Positions 15,962 through 23,503 of a DNA stretch of 26,038 nucleotides are shown here, in pieces (position 1 is the stretch's first letter; each line of letters begins with the position of its first letter). Source of the DNA: JAIOSM01 sp023143455 (GTDB lineage Bacteria > Desulfobacterota > Desulfobacteria > Desulfobacterales > Desulfobacteraceae); the NCBI GenBank assembly GCA_030632885.1, contig DAOVTW010000049.1, forward strand, positions 1 through 26,038, given 5' to 3'. The position numbers and the translations under genes are program-made. Under the pieces are notes generated by a model. The model searched no databases and had not been told where the DNA came from. It saw only the letters and a program-made list of their open reading frames with translations.

Positions 15962-17050
15962 ATGGAATTTACAAAAGAAAGCTTGATGGAGTTGTTGGGT
16001 CAAATATCTCCAAATAATTATGTCCAGGCCTTATTGATTGTTATTGTATCTGTTTGTCTTGCAAAGCTTTTTGATGTGCTCATATCTAAGGTTTTACTAA
16101 AGTGGATAGAAAAGACAAAAATTGAGCTGGATGATAAGATTATTGACATAATACATAAACCCATTTTTTTCACTATTATAATTTTTGGTCTTGGCTTGGC
16201 TACAGAAAAATTAGAATTTAAAGAGGGTGTAAACTTCATTGTCTTAAGCGGGCTGCAAACTGTGGTTGTATTTTTTTGGTCAGTAGCAGTTATACAGATC
16301 ATGAAAGTTGTTCTTAACTTATTTAGCAATGACAAAAGTCAGTTTAAATTTATACAACAAAGCACTCTGTCCCTATTTAATAATCTTTTGGTGCTTGTCA
16401 TGACCGGTCTTTCAATTTATATTGTTTTTCTTATTTGGAATATTGATCTTACTGCCTGGGTAGCTTCTGCTGGAATATTAGGTCTTGCAATTTCATTTGC
16501 TGCAAAAGATACCCTTGCCAATTTATTTTCCGGGGTATTTATTTTAGCTGATGCTCCTTATAAACTTGGTGATTTTATTGTGCTTGATACGGGAGAAAGG
16601 GGTGAAGTGATTAATATTGGTATAAGAAGTACACGACTTTTGACCCGTTCTGATGTTGAAATAATCGTGCCGAATTCGATAATGGGAAATACCCAGATTA
16701 CCAATGAGGCAGGTGGTCCGCATGAGAAATTCAGAGTTTCTTTAAAGATTGGTGTCGCTTATGGCTCGGATATTGACAAAGTCCATGATGTATTGCTTGA
16801 AGTTGCAAGACAACACACAGATGTCTGCAAAACCCCTGAACCACGTGTACGGTTTAGAAATTTTGGAGACTCAAGTCTTGACCATGAATTATTATGCTGG
16901 GTAGAAAGACCTGTATTGCGAGGTAAAGTATTGCATATGCTCAACACTGATGTTTACAAACGTTTTATCAAAGAAGGTATTCAAATACCTTTTCCCCAGA
17001 GAGATGTGCATATCAAACCTGCATCAGCTAAAGATGATGCGGCAGGATAA
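15962..17050 (+). CDS. MscS-type small-conductance mechanosensitive channel
   Basis: The 362-residue inner-membrane protein should open under membrane tension and release solutes during osmotic downshock. Membrane segments lie at about 21-41, 67-82, 93-118 and 138-160, followed by the pore helix with its small-residue packing (AWVASAGILGLAISFAAKDT, 165-184). The conserved beta domain follows (GDFIVLDTGERGEVINIGIR, 203-222, then IIVPNS at 234-239), then the cytoplasmic alpha-beta domain. It has one more N-terminal helix than E. coli MscS. It is divergent from the AEC gene over a 132-bp AT-rich spacer with nothing clear in it. Confidence 0.94.
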   Translation: MEFTKESLMELLGQISPNNYVQALLIVIVSVCLAKLFDVLISKVLLKWIEKTKIELDDKIIDIIHKPIFFTIIIFGLGLATEKLEFKEGVNFIVLSGLQTVVVFFWSVAVIQIMKVVLNLFSNDKSQFKFIQQSTLSLFNNLLVLVMTGLSIYIVFLIWNIDLTAWVASAGILGLAISFAAKDTLANLFSGVFILADAPYKLGDFIVLDTGERGEVINIGIRSTRLLTRSDVEIIVPNSIMGNTQITNEAGGPHEKFRVSLKIGVAYGSDIDKVHDVLLEVARQHTDVCKTPEPRVRFRNFGDSSLDHELLCWVERPVLRGKVLHMLNTDVYKRFIKEGIQIPFPQRDVHIKPASAKDDAAG

Positions 17051-17097
17051 AAGTATAAGAGTATTGAATTAATACATGGCTTCAATAACCTTTTTAA

Positions 17098-17313
17098 CTA
17101 ATTAAGGGGGAAGACAATATTAGATACTGGCGGACTCAAAAACAACAGGAAATTGATTTTGTCATTAATGCAGGGAAGGCTTTTGAGGTAAAATTTTCAG
17201 CATCTGCTTTTAAGCCGTCCAAATATGCAGCATTTAAAAAAGCAGACCCTGATATTCCATTACAACTAACCATTATGAAAACATACTACAAACAGATTAT
17301 AATATTTAATTGA
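17098..17313 (+). pseudogene. C-terminal remnant of a DUF4143-type ATP-binding protein
   Basis: Within the 347-bp stretch between the MscS and FGE-like genes, one frame is open for 71 codons and ends at a TGA at 17311-17313. It reads RYWRTQKQQEIDFVIN, then AFEVKFSASAF, matching the C-terminal DUF4143 nuclease-like end (D and ExK residues) of a common class of AAA ATPases. The whole ATPase part is missing and no start codon is suitable, so this is a decayed fragment, hinting at past turnover at this junction. The rest of the stretch holds the element at 17322-17360. Confidence 0.75.
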
Positions 17314-17321
17314 ATTTTTAA

Positions 17322-17360
17322 TAGAAAAATGCGAGAAATGAATCGATACTATATATATGA
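17322..17360 (+). promoter_or_regulatory. Shared bipartite element, copy 1
   Basis: TAGAAAAAT (17322-17330), 12 unrelated bases, then TCGATACTATATATATGA (17343-17360). The same two blocks with the same spacing occur at 21885-21923 upstream of the rhomboid gene, with one mismatch in the second block. Copy 1 ends 37 nt before the start of the FGE-like gene. A shared promoter or regulator site is likely; it does not match sigma-54 or sigma-28 consensus. Confidence 0.55.
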
Positions 17361-17397
17361 GTTACCGGAGAAGATATAAAAAAGAAGGAATAAACAT

Positions 17398-18249
17398 TTG
17401 AAAATTCGAATATATGTAACATTAGTTGTAATTTTTCTTTTTGTGATGCTTTCAGCTGTTATTAGTTCTGCTTTGTTTATTGATGGGTTTGATCTGGGCG
17501 AGGAGAAGAAACCGGAGCAAAAGACTGAACAAAAAAGCACGCAATCAGATAAGACCTATACTGAGCCTGTAACAGGCATGGAGTTTGTTTGGGTAGAGGG
17601 AGGCTGTTATCAGATGGGAAGTAATTCTGGTTCAAGTTACCAAAATGAAAAACCCGTACACAAAGTATGTGTAGATGGATTCTGGATGGCAAAATACGAA
17701 GTAACCCAGGGGCAGTGGAAGGATATTATGGGGACTAACCCGTCTTATTTTAAGAATTGTGGTAATGATTGTCCTGTTGAAAAAGTATCCTGGAATGATG
17801 CCAAGGACTTTATTAGAAAACTAAATAGCAGGAATAATGTAGAATTCAGACTGCCAACAGAAGCAGAGTGGGAATATGCAGCAAGAAGTGGAGGAAAGAA
17901 TGAGAAGTATGCAGGTGGTAATAATGTTGACAATGTTGCCTGGTATTATTCAAACAGTGGCAGCAAAACTCATCAGGTAGGTACAAAAGCACCCAATGGT
18001 CTTGGATTGTATGATATGTCCGGCAATGTCTGGGAATGGTGTGAGGATGTTTATGATAAAAATGCATATTCTAAACATTCCAGTAATAATCCTTTAGTAA
18101 CATCTGGTAGTAATTACCGCGTGAACCGTGGTGGCAGCTGGGACGACGGCCCCAGGGACGTGCGGGCAGCTGACCGTTGCAGGAACACTGCTGACTGCCG
18201 CTACTCCCACCTAGGGTTTCGGCTCTGCTCTTCCCAAGTCCGGCAGTAA
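17398..18249 (+). CDS. Membrane-anchored FGE/SUMF1-fold protein, probable DGR target
   Basis: The 283-residue protein has an N-terminal membrane anchor or signal (about 5-28), a Lys/Glu-rich linker (33-52) and one formylglycine-generating-enzyme/sulfatase-modifying domain (58-283: GMEFVWVEGGCYQMGS, RLPTEAEWEYAAR, GLYDMSGNVWEWCEDVYD, RGGSW, LGFRL). This C-type-lectin-like fold is the classic target of diversity-generating retroelements, and its last 40 residues carry the variable-region signature (18118-18246). So it is more likely a diversified surface binding protein than an enzyme. The start is TTG at 17398 with GAAGGA 8 nt upstream. It seems to lead an operon with the lipoprotein, TPR and caspase genes. 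Confidence 0.9.
   Translation: MKIRIYVTLVVIFLFVMLSAVISSALFIDGFDLGEEKKPEQKTEQKSTQSDKTYTEPVTGMEFVWVEGGCYQMGSNSGSSYQNEKPVHKVCVDGFWMAKYEVTQGQWKDIMGTNPSYFKNCGNDCPVEKVSWNDAKDFIRKLNSRNNVEFRLPTEAEWEYAARSGGKNEKYAGGNNVDNVAWYYSNSGSKTHQVGTKAPNGLGLYDMSGNVWEWCEDVYDKNAYSKHSSNNPLVTSGSNYRVNRGGSWDDGPRDVRAADRCRNTADCRYSHLGFRLCSSQVRQ
18118..18246 (+). other. DGR variable region (VR) at the 3' end of the FGE-like gene
   Basis: The sequence is visibly GC-rich against AT-rich surroundings. Codons at 18142-18150, 18157-18159, 18172-18174, 18178-18180, 18196-18198 and 18202-18210 read GAC GAC GGC, GAC, GAC, TGC, TGC, TAC TCC CAC. All ten end in C and differ only in the first two bases, as expected if each copies an AAC codon in a template repeat by adenine mutagenesis. 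They encode D249, D250, G251, D254, D259, C261, C267, Y269, S270 and H271, surface loop positions between fixed RGGSW and LGFRL. The unmutated version would read like the Asn-rich template of known FGE-type DGR targets. The initiation site for homing is probably at 18211-18246. The template itself is not in the window. Confidence 0.82.
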
Positions 18250-18338
18250 CGGTAACGGTAGCTTTAGCCAGCAGGCAAGGCCAGACTTTTGCAAAGCGGA
18301 GCAGCAAAAGGCAGGACTTGCCGCAGAAACAAATTTTT
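18244..18338 (+). repeat. Post-VR block with nested hairpin, copy 1
   Basis: This 95-nt block recurs at 24037-24131 without gaps, 80 of 95 bases identical. It contains an inner stem CTTTTGC (18286-18292)/GCAAAAG (18304-18310) around an 11-nt loop, and an outer stem GGCAAG (18274-18279)/CTTGCC (18317-18322), separated by a symmetrical 6-by-6 internal loop. Hairpin or cruciform structures just downstream of the variable region are known to help DGR homing. The T-run at 18334-18338 is 11 nt from the outer stem, so a terminator role is less likely. Confidence 0.85.
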
Positions 18339-18359
18339 AAAAAAGGAGTAAAATCTGAA

Positions 18360-19358
18360 ATGATACGTAATTTTTTGTTAATACTTGCAAGTCTGTTTTT
18401 TTTGATCTCAGGATGTGTTTCTGTACAAAAAGGCGCGCCTACCTCTTTTTTTCCGGCAATTGATAAAGATGCAAGCGTTGCAGTATCATATATTTCAGAG
18501 GCTTCTTCCGGTGATATTACAGCCCTTGGTAATCTTTGGAGGGAAAGAATAGAAAAAAGTCTTACAGATAATGGTATCAGAGTTAAGGCCAGAAAAGATA
18601 TTACGATTATAATTGATGATCTTGAAAGTTTTGGTCCAGGTTTAAATAATAATATAGAATCAGATTTGTGGGAAAAAGCCGGAGCTGATGTTATTGTTAC
18701 CGGAAGCTATACTATTTTGAATAAAAAATATACAAACCCTTCTATACGTGTAATTGTTAAAGCTTTAGATATAAAACAATCAAGAGTGATCGGAGTTGAA
18801 GAGTTTGAGGAAAAACTTGATGCTTCATGGGTTAATCTTGAATCAAATATTCTTGGCAATGTTTATCAAAAACAACTTGAAAATGTTGTTTCCCCTTATC
18901 AGACAAATGACCTCCCAAAGCTTGAAGCAAGACTTGATAAGAAAAAAGCATGTTACAAATCAGGAGAAAGTGCCAGAATATTTGTAAAGACCGAGCCCGG
19001 AGTGTTCTTATATATTTTTAACCTTGCAGCTGATCAATCAGCAACATTGCTCTATCCAAACAAATGGTTTGAAAATAAACCACTTACATCCGGGGCTTTT
19101 GTTTTTCCGCCTGATAAATACTTAGATTCCATGAAAATTGTTCTATATCCTCTTGAAGAGAATAAACCCTGTAAAGAATCTTTTAAAATTGTGGCATCAA
19201 AACAAAAGATTGATTTTTCATTTATCCCGGTTCCTGAAAATCAAATTTACATAGCTGCCAAAGCAGGCAGCATAAAAAGAATAACCAATGAATTGAAAAA
19301 GAACAAAGCATTTAAAGATGTTGTTTTATCCTATTATGTAGGAAATGGCTGTGATTGA
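18360..19358 (+). CDS. Lipoprotein with FlgO/CsgG-like and DUF4384 domains
   Basis: From the ATG at 18360, with AGGAG 11 nt upstream, the protein has 332 residues and a lipoprotein signal ending in the lipobox LISGC (C19). The residue after the cysteine is Val, so the outer membrane is the likely site. Residues about 27-170 resemble the FlgO/CsgG-type N-terminal domain (WRERIEKSLTDNGI, ADVIVTGSYTI). Residues about 190-282 are a DUF4384 domain (YKSGESARIFVKTEPGVFLY, ATLLYPNKWF), a beta-sandwich often found with caspase or kinase signalling proteins. It begins 110 nt after the FGE-like gene, past the hairpin block. Function unknown; a periplasmic partner of the receptor or caspase is a guess. 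Confidence 0.85.
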   Translation: MIRNFLLILASLFFLISGCVSVQKGAPTSFFPAIDKDASVAVSYISEASSGDITALGNLWRERIEKSLTDNGIRVKARKDITIIIDDLESFGPGLNNNIESDLWEKAGADVIVTGSYTILNKKYTNPSIRVIVKALDIKQSRVIGVEEFEEKLDASWVNLESNILGNVYQKQLENVVSPYQTNDLPKLEARLDKKKACYKSGESARIFVKTEPGVFLYIFNLAADQSATLLYPNKWFENKPLTSGAFVFPPDKYLDSMKIVLYPLEENKPCKESFKIVASKQKIDFSFIPVPENQIYIAAKAGSIKRITNELKKNKAFKDVVLSYYVGNGCD

Positions 19359-19390
19359 TTTTATATATTAATGAAAAAGGAAGGTGTTTT

Positions 19391-20323
19391 ATGATTAAAA
19401 AAATATTTATCTGCGCGATACTATGCTTATTAATTGCTACCGGATCTGCATTGTCTGCAAAAGGTGAGTTTTGTGATCTGGCAGAAGATATTTTAAAAAA
19501 AGCTGCTACTACATTTAAAACTGATAAGGAACAAGGTATTAAACTTTTTCTTAAAGCAGAAGAAATGTGTGATACAGCAAAGATCAAATATAATCTTGGA
19601 GTTGTTTTCTACAGATATGGTAATCTTGATCAAGCCCAGATGTATCTTCAACAAGCAGTTGATAAAGATGGCGCAAAAAATGCGATATGGCTTAATAATC
19701 TTGCATCTGTCATGCTTGAGAATAATTTTGATATTCGTAAAACCCTTGAGACCTCTCAAAAAGCTTATAATATAGATAAAAACATTTTTCAGACACATGA
19801 TACTTTGGCAAGAGCTCAGTTCCGAGCCGGAAACCATATTGATGCTCTAAAAACAATACATAATGCAGCAATAAAATGGAAAAATGAAAAAGAGATTCAA
19901 AAAACAAGGCAGTCTTTATTTAATCGATATACAGCAAATTGTTTAACAAAGATTAAGAATAATAATGTGGATGCAGGGCTTTTAAGTCTTAAAAAAGCTG
20001 ATTTTGATGAGCAGGTTGCCATTACGTATTGTAAGGTTTTATCACGTCTTGGTAAAAATGATACAGCTCTTACAGCTGTTATGAAATATCAGAAAGAGTT
20101 TAAAAACTATTCTGAGTTTAAATCTTTAAAACAGATTGTCATGTCCACACAGATACAGCAATTTTATCTTGCATTTAAAAATGGCAAAGATGCAGTTGCA
20201 GTGCAGCGGGCTAAAGCATTTTCTGAAAAATATCCAGATAACATGGAAGCTAAAAAAGCCTATGATGAATTATTTACTGCTTTAATTGACGATACTATCT
20301 TCAGATACCGGAAAGTAAGTTGA
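19391..20323 (+). CDS. Secreted TPR-repeat protein
   Basis: The ATG at 19391 (310 aa) has AAGGAAGG upstream and opens a signal peptide, MIKKIFICAILCLLIATGSA with cleavage near residue 23. The open frame upstream to 19355 overlaps the lipoprotein stop but lacks a better start. Residues about 63-160 form TPR-like helical pairs (KIKYNLGVVFYRYGNLDQAQ, AIWLNNLASVMLENN, THDTLARAQFRAGNHIDALK), and the rest is helical. It probably works as a periplasmic scaffold. It lies 32 nt after the lipoprotein gene and its stop is within 50 nt of the caspase start, so the three are probably one transcript. No specific family recognised. Confidence 0.8.
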   Translation: MIKKIFICAILCLLIATGSALSAKGEFCDLAEDILKKAATTFKTDKEQGIKLFLKAEEMCDTAKIKYNLGVVFYRYGNLDQAQMYLQQAVDKDGAKNAIWLNNLASVMLENNFDIRKTLETSQKAYNIDKNIFQTHDTLARAQFRAGNHIDALKTIHNAAIKWKNEKEIQKTRQSLFNRYTANCLTKIKNNNVDAGLLSLKKADFDEQVAITYCKVLSRLGKNDTALTAVMKYQKEFKNYSEFKSLKQIVMSTQIQQFYLAFKNGKDAVAVQRAKAFSEKYPDNMEAKKAYDELFTALIDDTIFRYRKVS

Positions 20324-20370
20324 TTGCTAAAAATCAGAGTCAGTCCCACGATTCAGGAGGAATTGAGAAT

Positions 20371-21234
20371 ATGATAAGCTCAATCGGTTCAGCTTCTGAT
20401 GATCAAAATGTGGATATGAATTTAAAAGTAGATATAGATAATAATATCCCAACAGGAAAACTTAAAAACAAATATGGCATTGCCCTGTTAATAGGGAATC
20501 AAGATTATACAAAAGGTCTTCCAGATGTAAAATATGCAAAACGTGATGTTGCTGTTATGAAGCAGTATATTGTCAAAACTCTTGGATATATGCCGGGCAA
20601 TATTATTGCCAGAACAAATGTTACAAGTGGTGGTTTTAGAACTCTTTTTGGTAATGGTCATAACAGCAAAGGAAAATTGCATGACTATATAAGACAGGGC
20701 AAATCAGATGTTTTTATTTATTATGTGGGGCATGGAGGTCCGGGACCTGAAGGAAAAACAAATTATCTTGTGCCTGTTGATGCAGAAGCTGATTATATTC
20801 AGAATAATGGATATCCGTTAAATGACTTTTATTCGGTTGTTAAAAACCTTGGTGCAAAAAATGTGACTATTGTTTTAGATGCATGTTTCTCAGGAGATTC
20901 TGCATCCGGATCATTATTTAAAAACATAAGTCCTGCCATGCTTAAAACAACAAATCCAATACAAAATATAGAAAAAGCAGCAATCTTCTGTGCTGCAGAT
21001 AAAGATCAGGTTGCAACCTGGTATCCTTCCAAACGACATAGTCTGTTTTCATACTATTTTTTAAAAGGACTGAGCGGTGCAGCAGATAAAAATAAGGATA
21101 AAATTATAAGACTTGACGAAATGAAGGCATATCTTGCATCAGAAGTAAAATATCAGGCAGGACGTGAATCCGGTAGAGTACAAACCCCTCTTGTAACCGG
21201 GGATGATAATATCATAATTGCGGAGCTGAAGTGA
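20371..21234 (+). CDS. Caspase-like (peptidase C14) protein
   Basis: Bacterial caspase-like proteases cleave after Arg/Lys or Asp and act in signalling or cell death. From the ATG at 20371 the protein has 287 residues and contains a full p20-like fold (GIALLIGNQDY, KYAKRDVAVMKQYI). The catalytic dyad is H121 (YYVGHGGPG) and C172 (IVLDACFSGDS), followed by the p10-like part (AIFCAADKDQVATWYPSKRH, LFSYYFLKGLSG). The ATG has AGGAGG 10 nt upstream; a TTG at 20320 overlapping the TPR stop would add 17 residues and is less likely. No signal peptide is seen, so it is probably cytoplasmic unless the start is wrong. It ends the FGE-like/lipoprotein/TPR operon. Confidence 0.9.
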   Translation: MISSIGSASDDQNVDMNLKVDIDNNIPTGKLKNKYGIALLIGNQDYTKGLPDVKYAKRDVAVMKQYIVKTLGYMPGNIIARTNVTSGGFRTLFGNGHNSKGKLHDYIRQGKSDVFIYYVGHGGPGPEGKTNYLVPVDAEADYIQNNGYPLNDFYSVVKNLGAKNVTIVLDACFSGDSASGSLFKNISPAMLKTTNPIQNIEKAAIFCAADKDQVATWYPSKRHSLFSYYFLKGLSGAADKNKDKIIRLDEMKAYLASEVKYQAGRESGRVQTPLVTGDDNIIIAELK

Positions 21235-21244
21235 TATTTTTAAT

Positions 21245-21275
21245 TTGATTTGTCACCTATCAGGCGTATAATAGG
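21245..21275 (+). promoter_or_regulatory. Promoter and possible operator of the RelE-type module
   Basis: TTGATT (21245-21250), 16 nt, then a perfect TATAAT (21267-21272) stands 36 nt before the antitoxin ATG. An inverted repeat CCTAT (21256-21260)/ATAGG (21271-21275) overlaps the -10 box and could be the operator for self-repression, as usual for such pairs. Confidence 0.6.
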
Positions 21276-21307
21276 AACAGTAAATACTTATTAAGTTGGA
21301 GGGTATT

Positions 21308-21565
21308 ATGTTAAAAACTCGATTAAATATCAGCACTGATAAAGATCTTGCTGAATTTATTAAAATTTATGCTGCTGAAAACCGTACTACAATTGCCAAT
21401 ATTATCACTCAATATATTCTATCGATTAAACGTAGAGTTGAAGGAGAAAAAATTGAGGAGATTCTTTCTAATCCATTATTTAATGCAAGCATGATTGAAG
21501 CTCAAGCAAAATTACAGAATGGTGAATCGACCTGGCATTCATATGATGATGTTTTTGAAGACTGA
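21308..21565 (+). CDS. Antitoxin of a RelE/ParE-type toxin-antitoxin pair
   Basis: This 85-residue protein starts at the ATG at 21308, with GGAGGG closely upstream; a TTG at 21296 would overlap that site. The N-terminal half (RLNISTDKDLAEFIKIYAAENRTTIANIITQYI) looks like a ribbon-helix-helix DNA-binding fold. The acidic C-terminal tail (about 60-85, ending WHSYDDVFED) would wrap and neutralise the toxin. Its stop overlaps the toxin ATG by one base, so the two are coupled. It probably represses its own promoter at 21245-21275. Assignment rests on size, fold hints and arrangement. Confidence 0.82.
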   Translation: MLKTRLNISTDKDLAEFIKIYAAENRTTIANIITQYILSIKRRVEGEKIEEILSNPLFNASMIEAQAKLQNGESTWHSYDDVFED

Positions 21566-21876
21566 TGGAAGTAAAATTTGAATCTGCTTTTCTAAAAGCA
21601 GTTAAAAAACATTCATCTATTAAAAAACAGGTTAGAAAAAAAATCGATATGATAATAGAAAATCCAGTTTCTATTGGAGAACCATTAAAAGGTAATTGGC
21701 AAGGCTTTTATTCATGCCCAGTTAAACGAAATTTCATTATTATTTATCTTTATTGTGCGATTTGTCGAAAAAAAAATGACGATACTATTGTTCTCTGTTC
21801 TGATTGTAAAGCAACAAAGGATCAAACTCTCAAATTTCTTCTTCTTGGTCCCCACGATAAAACCTATAAAATCTGA
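21565..21876 (+). CDS. RelE/ParE-family toxin with a zinc-ribbon-like insert
   Basis: RelE-type toxins are ribosome-dependent mRNA nucleases. The 103-residue protein has the family outline: FESAFLKAVKKH helix, MIIENPVSIGEPLKGNWQGFYS, then VKRNFIIIYLY strand and a C-terminal LLLGPHDKTYKI with the usual His. Between the last strands is an insert with C64-x2-C67 and C78-x2-C81, a likely zinc ribbon that plain RelE proteins lack. It overlaps the antitoxin stop by one base (TGATG). Which RelE subfamily it belongs to is not certain. Confidence 0.82.
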   Translation: MEVKFESAFLKAVKKHSSIKKQVRKKIDMIIENPVSIGEPLKGNWQGFYSCPVKRNFIIIYLYCAICRKKNDDTIVLCSDCKATKDQTLKFLLLGPHDKTYKI

Positions 21877-21884
21877 ATAAATTT

Positions 21885-21923
21885 TAGAAAAATCTTCTCA
21901 TTGCTTCGATACTGTATATATGA
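21885..21923 (+). promoter_or_regulatory. Shared bipartite element, copy 2
   Basis: TAGAAAAAT (21885-21893), 12 unrelated bases, then TCGATACTGTATATATGA (21906-21923), matching copy 1 at 17322-17360 in sequence and spacing. It ends 52 nt before the rhomboid ATG and probably drives or controls that gene together with the FGE-like operon. Confidence 0.55.
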
Positions 21924-21975
21924 ACACAGAGAAAAAGCATAAAATCACAAAATATTATATAATGAGAGAAGGTAA

Positions 21976-23406
21976 ATGACACATCATACCAGTGCAACTA
22001 TTAAATCGTATTTTTTCCCGGTGGGTGGAGTTGTTTTAACGCCGTTTATTGTAGCTTTTGTTAAACCTGAGATTTTTGATTTCTTATTTTCATTGATTTA
22101 TATTATCATTTTTGTAGCTCCTGTGTTTTTGATATTTAAAATAGTATGGGGTTTTGGGCAGAGTCAGAGTTTTTTTGGGATAATCAAAAACAATATCAGT
22201 ATCTTTCCGCCCGGGATGATCTATAATACAGATCTTGAGAAAAAACGAATTCCTTATATCACCATATTATTGATTCTTTCAAATACAGTTTTTTATTATA
22301 TGTTATCAGGAGAAGCAGTTGCAAAAGGAGTATTTTTCCCCTATGGCAACCCTTCATTGTCAGATTGCATCATATCTGTTTTCACAAGTGCATTCCTTCA
22401 TGCAAGCCCAAGTCATCTTTATGGGAATATGATACTTTTATGGGTCGCTGGGAATGCTCTTGAACCAAGGCTTGGATCTTTTAAATTCTCATTGAGTTAT
22501 GTGTTCTGCATAATTACAACTAAGGTGTTTGTTCTGATTATGCTTGTTATGAAAGCTGGTGAATTTGATGGGTTTAGTATCTCAAGTTTCCATTCTCTCG
22601 GCGCATCCGGAGCTATTTCAGGATTAATCGGAATTTTTGCTGTTAGATGTTTTTTTGCAAGATTGTCTGTAGGCCTGCCAATCTTCTTTCTACCTGTATT
22701 TTCAATGCCAATAAGGGTTCATGCAACATTCCTGATAGGTTTGTTCTTTGCAGTGCAAATAGAAGGAAGTGAGACCCAGTTTAATAATAACTATTGCCAT
22801 ATAAATTACTGGGCGCATGTTGGCGGATATATGGGTGGTTTTTTATTAGCTTTAATTTTAAATATGAATGCCACAAGTGCAAAAGAATATACAAAAGTAA
22901 CAGCAAAAAGAAATGGCGAAAGTGAATTCGGGCATAAAAATGCAAAATCCAGATATACTGAAATACTAAAAAGAGATCCAAAAGATGAACAGGCTTTGCG
23001 CTATTTATTATCAAAAAGCTTGTATGACAAATTGAGCGCTGAAAAATATTATTCAAAATTAATAGCTATATTAAGCAGTAGAGATATAAAAAAAGCAATG
23101 GTATTGTTTTATACATATTTTCCAAATTATACACGGGCAATAGATGGTATGTCATTAACTCGGATCGGCATTCAATGTTATAAAGTTTTTGATTTCCACG
23201 CAGCAAGTGTCTGTCTTGAATTCGCCTCAGAAAAACAAGGTCCATGGCAGTCAAAAGCATTGTACCAATTAGGAATACTGCATGCAGAATCAGGTGATAA
23301 TATACTTGCATCTAATTGTTTTAAAACATTGATTGATGTATCAGATGATTCTCAGTTTAAAAAAGAGGCGGAAAAAAGAATGAAGAAATATGTATCGCAA
23401 TGCTGA
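21976..23406 (+). CDS. Rhomboid-family intramembrane serine protease with helical repeat tail
   Basis: Rhomboids cut membrane-anchored proteins within the bilayer. The 476-residue protein has an extra N-terminal membrane pair (about 14-58), then the rhomboid core. The core holds the HASPSHLYGNM segment with H147 and N151, catalytic S211 in LGASGAISG, and H281 in YWAHVGGYMGG, so the dyad is intact. After the last helix (about 295) a cytoplasmic tail of about 180 residues looks like TPR or similar helical repeats (RYTEILKRDPKDEQALRYLL, ALYQLGILHAESGDNILASN). GAAGG precedes the ATG. It shares an upstream element with the FGE-like operon. The substrate is unknown; single-span neighbours such as the FGE-like protein are candidates. 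Confidence 0.9.
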   Translation: MTHHTSATIKSYFFPVGGVVLTPFIVAFVKPEIFDFLFSLIYIIIFVAPVFLIFKIVWGFGQSQSFFGIIKNNISIFPPGMIYNTDLEKKRIPYITILLILSNTVFYYMLSGEAVAKGVFFPYGNPSLSDCIISVFTSAFLHASPSHLYGNMILLWVAGNALEPRLGSFKFSLSYVFCIITTKVFVLIMLVMKAGEFDGFSISSFHSLGASGAISGLIGIFAVRCFFARLSVGLPIFFLPVFSMPIRVHATFLIGLFFAVQIEGSETQFNNNYCHINYWAHVGGYMGGFLLALILNMNATSAKEYTKVTAKRNGESEFGHKNAKSRYTEILKRDPKDEQALRYLLSKSLYDKLSAEKYYSKLIAILSSRDIKKAMVLFYTYFPNYTRAIDGMSLTRIGIQCYKVFDFHAASVCLEFASEKQGPWQSKALYQLGILHAESGDNILASNCFKTLIDVSDDSQFKKEAEKRMKKYVSQC

Positions 23407-23503
23407 AACAGGTAATTTTATTGAAATTTTAATAAAAAAATGAGAGTCTTATTTCTGATTGATTAAATAGTCAAACGAAATATTCAGACAAAGGGTTTAA
23501 AAG

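Noticed and set aside
18071..18307. Minus-strand open frame across the variable region and hairpin
   Set aside because: It is antisense to a recognised protein domain; it is open only because the variable region is GC-rich and stop-poor.
18274..18338. Reading the hairpin as a simple intrinsic terminator
   Set aside because: The T-run is 11 nt from the outer stem and 23 nt from the inner stem, and the block is tied to a DGR variable region and repeated elsewhere with its internal structure kept. Partial termination cannot be excluded.
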